A stretch of 64,000 nucleotides of DNA from Bog-532 sp963742875. GTDB taxonomy: Bacteria > Actinomycetota > Actinomycetes > Streptosporangiales > Streptosporangiaceae. The stretch spans positions 1 to 64,000 of the forward strand of contig CAVUNO010000015.1 in assembly GCA_963742875.1 (NCBI GenBank), in the 5' to 3' direction. Below the pieces are notes generated by a model that worked only from the letters and a program-made list of their open reading frames with translations, was not told where the DNA came from and did not search any database. The position numbers were made by a program, and so were the translations under genes. Each line of letters begins with the position of its first letter. The stretch's first letter is position 1. Positions 36,443 to 44,522 of the stretch are shown here, piece by piece.

Positions 36443-37591
36443 TCAGACGCCCAGATTACGGCCGACGATCTCCTTCATGATCTCGGTGCTGCCGCCGTAG
36501 ATGGTCTGGACGCGCGTGTCCAGGTAGGCCCGGGCCACCGGGAACTCCATCATATAGCCGTAGCCGCCGTGCATCTGGAGGCAGGCGTCGATCACTCGCT
36601 TCTGCAGTTCGGTTGTCCACCACTTGGCCTTGGCCGCCTCGACCGCGGTGAGCTCGCCCGCGACCATGGCCTCCAGGCAGCGGTCCACGAAGACCTGGGC
36701 GAGGTCCAGTTCGGTGTCCAGCTCGGCGAGCACGAACCGGTTGTGCTGGAAGGAGCCAATCGGCCGGCCGAACGCCTGGCGGTTCTTCGCGTACTCCAGC
36801 GTCTCGGCGAAGATCGCCCGGGCCCCGGCGACGGCGCTGATGGCAATGGACATCCGCTCCGCCGGCAGGTTGTGCATCAGGTGGTAGAAGCCCTGCCCGG
36901 GCTTTCCGAGCACGTTGGCCGCGGGCACCGGCACCTGGTCGAAGAACAGCTCCGCGGTGTCCTGGGATTTCAGGCCGATCTTCTCCAGGTTCCGGCCGCG
37001 GCTGAAGCCGGTCATGCCCCGCTCCACGACCAGGAGGCTGAAGGCGCAGTGCCCGGCCGCGGGATCGGGGCTGGTCCGGGTGACCACGATCACCAGGTCG
37101 GAGTTGATCCCGGAGGAGATGAATGTCTTGGCCCCGGACAGCATCCAGGTGTCCCCGTCGGGGATTGCCCGGGTCCGGATGCCGGCCAGGTCGCTGCCCG
37201 TGCCCGGCTCGGTCATGGCGATCGCCCCGATCAGGTCGCCGGAAGCGAAACCGGGCAGCCAGCGCTGCCGCTGCGCGGAGGTCGTGAGCGACGTGAGGTA
37301 CGGGGCGATGACGTCGTTGTGCAGGCTGAACGCGGGAGTCCCGGGGCCGGCCTGGGCGAGTTCCTCGGTCACCACCGCGTTGAACCTGAAGTCATCGACC
37401 CCCGCGCCGCCGAACTCCTCCGGAACGTTGAAGCCGATCACGCCGTGCTTGCCGGCCGCCCGGTACACCTCCCGGCCGACGATCCCGGCCTTCTCCCAAG
37501 CCCGCGCGTGCGGCGCGACCTCACGCGCCAGGAACTCCCGCACGACCTCGCGGAACTGCTCGTGCTCCGGCTCGTAAACGGTGCGCCGCAT
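36443..37591 (-). CDS. Acyl-CoA dehydrogenase
   Basis: 382 residues, the normal length. VREFLAREVAPHARAWEKAG opens the N-terminal helical domain. AIAMTEPGTGSDLAGIRTRA and TFISSGINSDLVIVVTRT are the FAD and substrate-binding middle domain. RQAFGRPIGSFQHNRFVLAE and MHGGYGYMMEFPVARAYLDT lead to IYGGSTEIMKEIVGRNL, where the Glu after GGST is the catalytic base. It starts 27 nt after the thiolase stop, so the two form an operon. Electrons go to ETF. Confidence 0.92.
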   Translation of the reverse strand: MRRTVYEPEHEQFREVVREFLAREVAPHARAWEKAGIVGREVYRAAGKHGVIGFNVPEEFGGAGVDDFRFNAVVTEELAQAGPGTPAFSLHNDVIAPYLTSLTTSAQRQRWLPGFASGDLIGAIAMTEPGTGSDLAGIRTRAIPDGDTWMLSGAKTFISSGINSDLVIVVTRTSPDPAAGHCAFSLLVVERGMTGFSRGRNLEKIGLKSQDTAELFFDQVPVPAANVLGKPGQGFYHLMHNLPAERMSIAISAVAGARAIFAETLEYAKNRQAFGRPIGSFQHNRFVLAELDTELDLAQVFVDRCLEAMVAGELTAVEAAKAKWWTTELQKRVIDACLQMHGGYGYMMEFPVARAYLDTRVQTIYGGSTEIMKEIVGRNLGV

Positions 37592-37618
37592 GCACTGCTC
37601 CCCTGGGCTAAAGCCGGG

Positions 37619-38764
37619 CTAAAGCAGTTCGAGGATGGTGGCGTTGGCCTGGCCGCCGCCCTCGCACATGGCCTGGAGCCCGTAGCGGGTCCCGTGGTCC
37701 CGCATGCGGTACGCGAGCGTGGTCATCGCGCGGGCCCCGCTGCCGCCCAGCGGGTGGCCCAGGGCGATGGCGCCGCCGTTCGGGTTCAGCACCTTGGGGT
37801 CGGCGCCCAGCTCAGCCAGCCAGGCCAGCGGCACCGGTGCGAACGCCTCGTTGATCTCGGCCGCCCCGATCTGGTCGATGGTCAGCCCGCTGCGCTGCAG
37901 GGCCTTCTTGGTGGCGGGGATCGGCGCGGTCAGCATGATGACCGGATCGGCGGCGGCCAGCACCGCTGTGTGTATCCGCACCAGCGGGGTCAGTCCGAGC
38001 TCGGCGGCCTTCGCGCTGGTGGTGATGAGCAGCGCGGCGGACCCGTCGCTGATCTGTGAGCTGTTCCCGGCCGTGATCACGCCGTCCGGCTTGAACGCCG
38101 GCTTTAGCTTCGCCAGGGTCTCCAGCGTGCCGCCGCGCCGGATGCCCTCGTCCCTGGTGACCACTGTGCCGTCGGACGTGGTCACCGGCACGATCTGCTC
38201 GTCGTACCCGCCCTCGTCCTGCGCGGCGGCGGCCCTCTCGTGCGAGGCGAGGCTGTATTCGTCCAACTGGCTGCGGGACAGCTGCCACCGCTCGGCGACC
38301 ATCTCCGCGCCGATGCCCTGGTTCGGCACCACGCCGTCGTAACGGGCCCGGAAGCTCTCGCCGAACGGCCACGCCTGGCCGATGGAGGAGCCCATCGGGA
38401 CCCGGCTCATCGACTCCACGCCGCCGGCCACGGCCACGTCGTACTGGCCGGAGATCACCCCGGCCGCCGCGAAGTGCACCGCCTGCTGCGAGGAGCCGCA
38501 CTGCCGGTCGACGGTCACGCCTGGCACGGACTCGGGCCAGCCCGCGCCCAGTACCGCGTTCCGCGCGATGTCGAAGGTCTGCTCCCCGACCTGGCTTACG
38601 CAGCCCCAGATCACATCGTCCACGACGGCCGGATCGATCGCGGTCCGGTCGGCGAGCGCCCTGAGCACAAGCGCCGAGAGGTCGACCGGATGCACCCCCG
38701 ACAGCCCCCCGTTGCGCTTGCCTACCGGTGTCCGCACTGCCGCCACGATTACCGCGTCACGCAC
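37619..38764 (-). CDS. Thiolase (acetyl-CoA acyltransferase)
   Basis: 381 residues from the GTG at 38764, which begins the conserved RDAVIVAAVRTPVGKRNGG. The acylated cysteine lies in VTVDRQCGSSQQAVHFAAAG, the NEAF motif in AAEINEAFAPVPLAW, the His in GGAIALGHPLGGSGARAMTT and the second Cys in QAMCEGGGQANATI. It catalyses thiolytic cleavage of 3-ketoacyl-CoA in beta-oxidation or the reverse condensation. It is the first gene of the thiolase-acyl-CoA dehydrogenase operon, divergent from a FadR-type regulator. Confidence 0.92.
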   Translation of the reverse strand: MRDAVIVAAVRTPVGKRNGGLSGVHPVDLSALVLRALADRTAIDPAVVDDVIWGCVSQVGEQTFDIARNAVLGAGWPESVPGVTVDRQCGSSQQAVHFAAAGVISGQYDVAVAGGVESMSRVPMGSSIGQAWPFGESFRARYDGVVPNQGIGAEMVAERWQLSRSQLDEYSLASHERAAAAQDEGGYDEQIVPVTTSDGTVVTRDEGIRRGGTLETLAKLKPAFKPDGVITAGNSSQISDGSAALLITTSAKAAELGLTPLVRIHTAVLAAADPVIMLTAPIPATKKALQRSGLTIDQIGAAEINEAFAPVPLAWLAELGADPKVLNPNGGAIALGHPLGGSGARAMTTLAYRMRDHGTRYGLQAMCEGGGQANATILELL

Positions 38765-38848
38765 TGAACCGTCCTCCAGGTCGCCGGGACCGGCCGCAAT
38801 CCCGGGGTATTTCGGGTACTCCGCCAGGCTAACACGCTGATCAGCATT

Positions 38849-39025
38849 GAATCTATAGAAACTATCTGATCTCACGAAAGCAGCCGGCCGGGATTACCTG
38901 CCCGCCCGGGCGTGGGACTCCCGACGCGGCATAATCGGGGGCACCATCGCGTCGTGGGAACCCGGCCGCCAGCCCGGCTCCCTGGAGATTCCCGGGCGCG
39001 CTCCGGGTCATAGGAATTTAGATTC
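38849..39025. promoter_or_regulatory. Divergent control region with paired GAATCTA sites
   Basis: GAATCTATAG at 38849-38858 and its inverted counterpart TAGATTC at 39019-39025 (within GAATTTAGATTC) lie near the two divergent starts and stand out as AT-rich in GC-rich DNA. They are candidate operators for the FadR/GntR protein encoded at the right, by position only. Confidence 0.4.
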
Positions 39026-39037
39026 TTTGTCGGTAGC

Positions 39038-39859
39038 ATGGAGCAACCGAAACCTGGCCCGGACGGAGATGGCGCCGTGACGAGACCGGTGGGCGCGCGC
39101 TCGTCCAGCACGGCCGACTACCGCGTCCGGCCGCTGAAGATGGCCGACATGGTGGCCGGCCGCATCCGCCAGATGATAGCGCGCGGCGAGCTCAGCGACG
39201 GCGAATGGCTGCCGACCGAACCCGAGCTGATGGAACAGTTCGGGGTCTCCCGTCCCACGCTGCGGGAGGCGTTCCGGCTGCTGGAATCGGACTCACTCGT
39301 CACCATCCGGCGCGGGCCGCCGGGCGGTGCCCGGGTGACCGTGCCCGGGCCCGAGGCCGCCGCCGCCCAGTTCGGCATGCTGCTCACGCTGGCCGGCACC
39401 ACCCTGAAGGACGTGTACGAGGCGCGGACGATCATCGAGCCCGCCGCCGCCCGCCGTCTCGCCGAGGGGGGCACCGCCGCGGACCGCAAGCAGCTCACGG
39501 CCGCCCTGGACCAGCTGCGCGACAGCATCGGGGACCCGCTGACCTTCGGCCGGATGACCACGGCGTTCCACCAGAGCGTGGTCGAGCTGTCCGCCAACAA
39601 GACGCTGACCGCGGTGGTCGGGATGCTCACAGAGATCATCAACCGGCACATCGAGCGGACCTTCAGCGAGACCACCCGTACCCCGGAGGAGATCGAGGCG
39701 GACAACCGGCGCGCGCTGCGCTCCTACGAGAAGCTCGTGGAATTCGTCGGCGCACGCGACGGTGACGGCACGGAGAAGCACTGGGCCAGTCATATGCGCG
39801 GCCTCCGCCAGTACCTGATCCCGGACGCCGACACCCGGGTCGTCGACCTCCTCTACTGA
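39038..39859 (+). CDS. FadR/GntR family transcriptional regulator
   Basis: 273 residues. The winged HTH (MVAGRIRQMIARGELSDGEW, LPTEPELMEQFGVSRPTLRE, AFRLLESDSLVTIRRGPPGG) is followed by an FCD-type helical effector domain (TLKDVYEARTIIEPAAARRL, FHQSVVELSANKTLTAVVGM) that normally binds a metal and a small acid or acyl-CoA. It is divergent from the thiolase/acyl-CoA dehydrogenase operon, which it probably controls. The ATG at 39038 precedes a 28-residue non-conserved tail; a later start is possible. Confidence 0.88.
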   Translation: MEQPKPGPDGDGAVTRPVGARSSSTADYRVRPLKMADMVAGRIRQMIARGELSDGEWLPTEPELMEQFGVSRPTLREAFRLLESDSLVTIRRGPPGGARVTVPGPEAAAAQFGMLLTLAGTTLKDVYEARTIIEPAAARRLAEGGTAADRKQLTAALDQLRDSIGDPLTFGRMTTAFHQSVVELSANKTLTAVVGMLTEIINRHIERTFSETTRTPEEIEADNRRALRSYEKLVEFVGARDGDGTEKHWASHMRGLRQYLIPDADTRVVDLLY

Positions 39860-39884
39860 CCTCACCCGGAAGGAAAGCGTGAAA

Positions 39885-40085
39885 ATGGCGGACACTGTTG
39901 CCCTGGTGACCGGTGGCGCTTCGGGCGCGCAGGGGCGGCACCCGTCCCGGCTCGGCGACCCGGCCGAATACGCCGCCCTGGTCCGGCACATCTCCCACCG
40001 GGACGGCACGCTGATCGCGACCGTGGTGCAGGAGGGCCTCGTGCACGCCAACCGCACACCCGCCGCCGGACCCGCACCCGGGTAG
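39885..40085 (+). pseudogene. SDR remnant fused to thioesterase C-terminus
   Basis: Starts well (AAGGAAAG upstream of GTG AAA ATG) with MADTVALVTGGASG, the first strand and glycine motif of an SDR. It then jumps directly to GRHPSRLGDPAEYAALVRHI, the last helix region of an SDR. SHRDGTLIATVVQEGLV follows, the C-terminal strand of a TesB-type acyl-CoA thioesterase. About 190 SDR residues and most of the thioesterase are gone, yet the chimera is one open frame. Non-functional by any known fold. Confidence 0.65.
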
Positions 40086-40133
40086 CGACGGCACATCAGG
40101 TCAGCCGGAGAGCCATCGCTGGGAGGAGTTTGC

Positions 40134-41231
40134 ATGTCCGGTCCGCTGCACGGGCTGCGGGTGGTCGAACTCGCCGGGATTGGCCCGGCGCCGCACGCGG
40201 CGATGATCCTCGGCGACCTGGGCGCCGACGTGGTGCGGGTGGACCGCCCGGTCGCGGCGAGCTTCGGCCTGGCCGGCGACGGGCCCGACCACCTGCTGCG
40301 CAACCGCCGGTCGGTGACGGCTGATCTCAATATGGACAGCGGCCGGCATCTCGTGCTGCGCCTGGCGGCCAGGGCCGACGTGCTGCTGGAAGGCCTCCGG
40401 CCGGGGGTGGCCGAACGGCTCGGTGTGGGACCGGAGCACTGTCACGCGGTCAATCCCCGGCTCGTCTACGGCCGGATGACCGGGTGGGGACAGGAAGGCC
40501 CGATGGCGTCGCGCGCCGGGCACGACCTCAACTACATCTCGCTGACCGGCGCCCTGCACGCGATCGGCCCGGCCGACCGCCCGCCCCCGGTGCCGCTTAA
40601 CCTGGTCGGCGACTTCGGCGGCGGCTCCCTGTTCCTGGTCACCGGGATACTCGCCGCGCTGTGGGAACGCGAGCACTCCGGCGCGGGCCAGGTGGTGGAC
40701 GCGGCCATGGTCGACGGCGCCAGCGTGCTGATGCAGATGATGTGGGCGTTCCGTGGCGTAGGCACCTGGAGCGACGACCGCGACGCGAACCTGCTGGATG
40801 GGGCCGCGCCGTTCTACGGTACCTACACCTGCGCGGACGGCCGGTGGATCGCGGTGGCCCCGCTCGAGCCCCGGTTCTACGCCCAGTTCCTGGCGGGTCT
40901 GGGCATCGCGGACGAGGACCTGCCCGCCCCAGGTGACCGGTCCGGCTGGCCCCGGCTGCGGGCCCGGTTCACCGAGGTGATCGCGAGCCGTCCGCGCGAC
41001 GAGTGGACCGAGATCTTCGCCGGCACCGACGCGTGCGTGACCCCGGTGCTGTCGTTTGGCGAGGTGAGCTCGCACCCGCACATGGCGGCGCGGCAGTCGG
41101 TCATCACGCTCGACGGTATCGAGCAGGCGGCCCCAGCCCCCCGGTTCTCCCGGACGCCCGCGGCCCGCCCGACGGCTCCCCCGGTTCCCGGGGCGGACAC
41201 CGAGACGGTACTGGCCGCTTGGAAAGCCTGA
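40134..41231 (+). CDS. Alpha-methylacyl-CoA racemase (CaiB/BaiF family)
   Basis: 365 residues with GGGAGGAG before the ATG. LHGLRVVELAGIGPAPHAAM and ILGDLGADVVRVDRP open the family III fold, RAGHDLNYISLTGALHAIG has the catalytic-His motif of the racemase subgroup, LVGDFGGGSLFLVTG the catalytic-Asp region, and APFYGTYTCADGRWIAVAPL the second domain. It would epimerise 2-methyl branched acyl-CoA for beta-oxidation. It follows the FadR-type regulator and the SDR remnant, so it was probably part of the same acyl-CoA regulon. Confidence 0.88.
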   Translation: MSGPLHGLRVVELAGIGPAPHAAMILGDLGADVVRVDRPVAASFGLAGDGPDHLLRNRRSVTADLNMDSGRHLVLRLAARADVLLEGLRPGVAERLGVGPEHCHAVNPRLVYGRMTGWGQEGPMASRAGHDLNYISLTGALHAIGPADRPPPVPLNLVGDFGGGSLFLVTGILAALWEREHSGAGQVVDAAMVDGASVLMQMMWAFRGVGTWSDDRDANLLDGAAPFYGTYTCADGRWIAVAPLEPRFYAQFLAGLGIADEDLPAPGDRSGWPRLRARFTEVIASRPRDEWTEIFAGTDACVTPVLSFGEVSSHPHMAARQSVITLDGIEQAAPAPRFSRTPAARPTAPPVPGADTETVLAAWKA

Positions 41232-41261
41232 CCCAGGCATAGGCCCGACCCCGGTGCGATG

Positions 41262-41303
41262 CCCAGCCAGTCCGGAATCCCAGCTCATTCCGGACTGGCT
41301 GGG
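41262..41303. terminator. Perfect 17-bp hairpin between convergent genes
   Basis: CCCAGCCAGTCCGGAAT and ATTCCGGACTGGCTGGG pair without mismatch around an 8-nt loop. It lies between the racemase stop and the stop of the minus-strand small gene and likely terminates both. Confidence 0.75.
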
Positions 41304-41348
41304 CCGGAGTCCTGTCCATGTCCGGAGCCCCGCTTCACGGCGTCCATG

Positions 41349-41540
41349 TCAGGCGGCGCCCTTCCCGCCGTCACCGTCGGCCGTCATGCGGTCAATCACG
41401 TCCAGCAGTGCCGCGGCCATGACCTCCAGCAGGCCCAGGTAGCTCGCGAACGCTTCCGCGCACTCGTTCGCCGTGGAGTCCGCCAGGATCTTCCGGGCGC
41501 GTTCGACCGCGCCCCGCTCGTAGATGGTGAGCTGTGCCAT
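41349..41540 (-). CDS. Small helical protein, unknown function
   Basis: 63 residues, ATG at 41540 with GAAGGG upstream. AQLTIYERGAVERARKILAD and SYLGLLEVMAAALLDVIDRM predict two amphipathic helices. No known family is recognised beyond similar short actinobacterial proteins. Good codon pattern and a clear ribosome binding site support it. Confidence 0.5.
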   Translation of the reverse strand: MAQLTIYERGAVERARKILADSTANECAEAFASYLGLLEVMAAALLDVIDRMTADGDGGKGAA

Positions 41541-41699
41541 GTGTCACCCTTCGCTGCCGTGCCTGAGTGGCTGGCAGAGGCGGCCATTACTCAGCGTGCA
41601 TGGTCGGGCACGTTCCGGTCAAGGGCTTGCCCATCAATCTTCCGGGCATGCCGGCCCGAGGACGGGCACCGGCCCGGCAGGCGCAGCGCGCCGACCCGG

Positions 41700-41895
41700 T
41701 GCGGCCGCCGAGCTGGTGCTCGCGTCGCCGACCGCCGCGGTGAGCTGGTGCGCGTACTCGTCCCGGTGCGGCGCCGAGCTGGTGCCCGTCCTGGTCCTGG
41801 TGCCCGGCGCCGAGCTGGTGCCCGTCCTCGGACCGGTGCGGCGCCGAGCTGGTGCGCGCGTCGATCGTCCTGGTGCGGCGCCGAGCTGTGTGGAC
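41700..41895. repeat. Six imperfect tandem repeats of about 35 bp
   Basis: GAGCTGGTG starts at 41710, 41742, 41776, 41812, 41846 and (as GAGCTGTG) 41883, each within a larger GCGCCGAGCTGGTGC unit with variable flanks (32-37 bp period). There is no conserved-spacer pattern like CRISPR and no good gene. The 41541-41973 interval is otherwise empty. Possibly a collapsed VNTR or a decayed repetitive coding region. Confidence 0.65.
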
Positions 41896-41973
41896 GGCCA
41901 CTGGAGTCTGCCCGCTGGACACCGACTCCTACCGCCTCGCGCAAACCCGGGCCCCGATTCGGGTCGCACCCGG

Positions 41974-42672
41974 CTAGCAAGCGCCGTTCGGTGCGGCTTC
42001 GAAATGCGCCACGAGGTAAGTCACCCCGAAGGGGGCGTCCGCGTACAGGACCTGCGTGGCGGGTTGCCCAGTACCCATCGCGCCGGCCAGGACCTGCCAG
42101 GCGGGGCGGCCAGTCGCCATCAGGTCACGTGCCAGGGCTTCGTCCACTTTGGCCAGGGCGGCCAGGTCGCCATCCCGGATGGCCCGCTCGACCCGGGCGT
42201 CGAACGGGGCGGAGCGTTCGTCCAAGTGGCCGGGGGCGGTGAGGCTCCGGCGCGCACTGCCATCCCCCAGCACGAGCAGGACGGCGCGGCCCACGGATGC
42301 CGAGAGCTTGTCACCGAGCTCGGCGCAGCGCGCCGTCGGCTCGCGCTCGCCGACCGCCTGCAGGACCCGCAGGCCGGAGTAGCCGGCCTGGTCCAGGAGG
42401 AGCGCGCCCAGCCCGAGCGACAACGGCAGGCCCGGTGTGCCACCGGCCTCCAGTGCCGGGGCGAAAGCGGACAGGTCCACGCGGCTGGCGGAGTCCCAGG
42501 CTGAGGTCTCGGAGGCGGACCCGACGACAATGATGACGTCGGGGTCGGCGTCGACCAGGCGGGCGGTGACTTCGGCGCAGGCTTCGCGCAGGCCCGGAAC
42601 GAGCGGGTCACGTCCGGTCAGCTCTCGCGCCAGCAGCGGCGGGGACGGACATAGGGCGGCGCGGATGATCAC
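41974..42672 (-). CDS. Class III extradiol dioxygenase (LigB)-like protein
   Basis: 232 residues from the GTG at 42672. IIRAALCPSPPLLARELTGR (with P-P-L-L in place of the LigB HPP metal motif), VDADPDVIIVVGSASETSAW, GLPLSLGLGALLLDQAGYSG and LLVLGDGSARRSLTAPGHL follow the pattern of the LigB-like actinobacterial proteins annotated as class III extradiol dioxygenase subunit B-like. Metal ligands are not clearly conserved, so catalysis is doubtful. An ATG further upstream (42726) would translate a tandem repeat and is unlikely. It is the last gene of the gltX-to-folP2 run. Confidence 0.7.
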   Translation of the reverse strand: MIIRAALCPSPPLLARELTGRDPLVPGLREACAEVTARLVDADPDVIIVVGSASETSAWDSASRVDLSAFAPALEAGGTPGLPLSLGLGALLLDQAGYSGLRVLQAVGEREPTARCAELGDKLSASVGRAVLLVLGDGSARRSLTAPGHLDERSAPFDARVERAIRDGDLAALAKVDEALARDLMATGRPAWQVLAGAMGTGQPATQVLYADAPFGVTYLVAHFEAAPNGAC

Positions 42673-42682
42673 CGCTGCGCCG

Positions 42683-42748
42683 CCGGGCGCCGCGTGCACT
42701 GCTGGGTCTCCGGGCGCCGCATGCACTGCTGGGTCTCCGGGCGCCGCA
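42683..42748 (-). repeat. 27-bp tandem repeat at the gene junction
   Basis: Two 27-bp copies (42683-42709 and 42710-42736, one mismatch) and a third partial copy to 42748 lie between folP2 and the LigB-like gene. Each holds CCGGGCGCCGC and GCACTGCTGGGTCT. As 27 is a multiple of 3, changes in copy number would keep any upstream in-frame start in phase. Confidence 0.8.
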
Positions 42749-42750
42749 TT

Positions 42751-43695
42751 CTAGACCAGCCCCTTCAGGACCCGGGCGGGCTGGAAATCACCCTTGATGG
42801 CCGCGACCATGTCCAGCGCCTGGCGGGTCTGCTCCACGTGGTGTGCGCGGAACACTCTCGCTCCCAGCCAGGCCGCGACCGAGGTGACGGCCAGCGTGCC
42901 CGCCAAGCGGTCCTCGACGCCCGCACCCAGCGTCTCGCCGACGAAGTCCTTGTTCGACATGGACAACAGCACCGGCCAGCCGGTGGCGGTCATGGCAGCC
43001 AGACGACGTGAGATCTCCAGCGAGTGCCAGGTGTTCTTTCCGAAATCATGTGCCGGATCGATGAGAATCCGGGACGGATCGACCCCGGCCGACATCGCGC
43101 GCTGCGCCAAGCCCAGGGTCCGGTCCAGGACATCGGCCATGACGTCGGCATACGCCGCGCGGAACACGCGGGTCCGCGGCGGCAGCCCGCCCGCGTGCGA
43201 GCACACCAGGCCGACGCCAAAGTCCCCCGCCACCTGCGCGAGCTTCGGATCCCAGCCGCTCCAGGTGTCGTTGAGCAGATCCGCGCCTGCCCCACAGGCC
43301 ACCCGGCCGACCTCGTTGCGCCACGTGTCGACGCTGATCACCAGGTTTGGGTAGGCCTGGCGCACCGCCTCGACGAACGGGATCGTTCGGCGGATTTCCT
43401 CATCCACCGTCACCTCAGTGCCTGGCTTAGCGGGCACTCCGCCGATATCAACGATGTCCGCGCCTTCGGCGACCACCGTGTGCACGCGTTCCAGCGCGGC
43501 CGCCTCATCCCACGTGATGCCGGGCCGGTAAAACGAGTCGGGCGTCCGGTTGACGATGGCCATGACCAGCAACCGGTCCGGGGGAAACTCCTGACGGCCG
43601 AGCCGGAGAAGCCCAGGCTCGCGGCTCGCGCCAGGCGGACCCGGCGAATCCAGCGGACCTAGCGAACCCGGACCACCGGTCGCGCGATCGTCCAT
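42751..43695 (-). CDS. folP2: Dihydropteroate synthase paralogue, FolP2 type
   Basis: 314 residues. The TIM-barrel DHPS motifs are present in altered form: VMAIVNRTPDSFYRPG (canonical NVTPDSFSDGG), EGADIVDIGGVPAKPGTEV (canonical D.GGESTRPG), ISVDTWRNEVGRVACGAGAD and LIDPAHDFGKNTWHSLEISR. These departures are those of mycobacterial/streptomycete FolP2, which is not thought to be the main folate enzyme. An acidic, Gly/Pro-rich 25-residue N-terminal extension precedes the barrel. It sits in a minus-strand run with an SDR, an acyl-CoA dehydrogenase and a GluRS-like gene. Confidence 0.82.
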   Translation of the reverse strand: MDDRATGGPGSLGPLDSPGPPGASREPGLLRLGRQEFPPDRLLVMAIVNRTPDSFYRPGITWDEAAALERVHTVVAEGADIVDIGGVPAKPGTEVTVDEEIRRTIPFVEAVRQAYPNLVISVDTWRNEVGRVACGAGADLLNDTWSGWDPKLAQVAGDFGVGLVCSHAGGLPPRTRVFRAAYADVMADVLDRTLGLAQRAMSAGVDPSRILIDPAHDFGKNTWHSLEISRRLAAMTATGWPVLLSMSNKDFVGETLGAGVEDRLAGTLAVTSVAAWLGARVFRAHHVEQTRQALDMVAAIKGDFQPARVLKGLV

Positions 43696-43826
43696 ACCCA
43701 GCGTCGGCTCCCTTCTGCCTCGACTCTATCCGTGCGCTCGCGCTGCACCGGTCCCGCATCGGTTCGTGTGCGGCTCCGGAGCCCGCGCCCAGGGTCCGGG
43801 GCCTGCGAAGGGATCGGGCGGGAAGG

Positions 43827-44519
43827 CTAGGGCGTGCCGTACACGGGAATGTGCGCGGCGTCGATCGCGTCGGAGGAGTCCTCGCACAGGAAACGGACGA
43901 CGCGCGCGATGCGCGACGGCGCGACCCACGTCGAGTAGTCGGCATCGGGCTGCGCAGCCCGGTTGCCGGGTGTGTCGATCACGCTCGGCACGACCGTGTT
44001 AACCCGGATGCTGTTCTTCGCGTACTCCACGGCCAGCGTGTCGGCCAGGGCGAGGACGGCCGCCTTGCCGGTCACGTAGCCCGCCGCACCGGGGAACGGG
44101 TGGGTGGCCGCGCGGCTGGACACGCACACCACCGCTCCCCCGCCGCCGGATATCAGTTCCGGCAGCGCCGCCTGGGTGGTGAGGTACAGCGGGCGCAGAT
44201 TCAGCCGGATCTGCTGCTCGAACTCCTCGATGGGCGTCTCGTGCACCCGGCCGCCCGCCGCGAACCCGCCGACGAGGTTGACCACGGCGCGCAGCGGGGC
44301 TCGGGGCGACCCGGCGGCCAGCGACGCCACCTCCTGCGCCGAGTCCGGATCAAACAGGTCGGCCTGCACGGTGACCAGGTGCGGAAGGTCCGGCAGCCGC
44401 TTCAGTTCGCTTTCCTCAATCCACGGCACCACGACTCGCCAGCCCGCCGCGATGAACTCCTCGACCACCGCGGTCCCCAGGCCACCGGAGCCGCCGGTGA
44501 TAATCGCCGTCGCGTCCAT
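43827..44519 (-). CDS. Short-chain dehydrogenase/reductase
   Basis: 230 residues. AIITGGSGGLGTAVVEEFIA is the TGxxxGxG NAD(P) motif, AVVNLVGGFAAGG the NNAG-like strand, VCVSSRAATHPFPGAAGYVT and GKAAVLALADTLAVEYAKNS the Ser and YxxxK catalytic residues, and IRVNTVVPSVIDTPGNRA the C-terminal block. Its ATG at 44519 is 3 nt after the stop of the acyl-CoA dehydrogenase (44523), so the two are cotranslated. The substrate is probably an acyl-CoA or ketone; no specific hint. Confidence 0.88.
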   Translation of the reverse strand: MDATAIITGGSGGLGTAVVEEFIAAGWRVVVPWIEESELKRLPDLPHLVTVQADLFDPDSAQEVASLAAGSPRAPLRAVVNLVGGFAAGGRVHETPIEEFEQQIRLNLRPLYLTTQAALPELISGGGGAVVCVSSRAATHPFPGAAGYVTGKAAVLALADTLAVEYAKNSIRVNTVVPSVIDTPGNRAAQPDADYSTWVAPSRIARVVRFLCEDSSDAIDAAHIPVYGTP

Positions 44520-44522
44520 GAA

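Noticed and set aside
36410..38059. 549-codon plus-strand frame opposite acyl-CoA dehydrogenase and thiolase
   Set aside because: A long antisense frame caused by high GC. The minus-strand genes have full catalytic motifs.
41700..41895. CRISPR array
   Set aside because: Repeats are degenerate, spacing is variable (32-37 bp) with no unique spacers of constant length, and no cas genes are present in the window.
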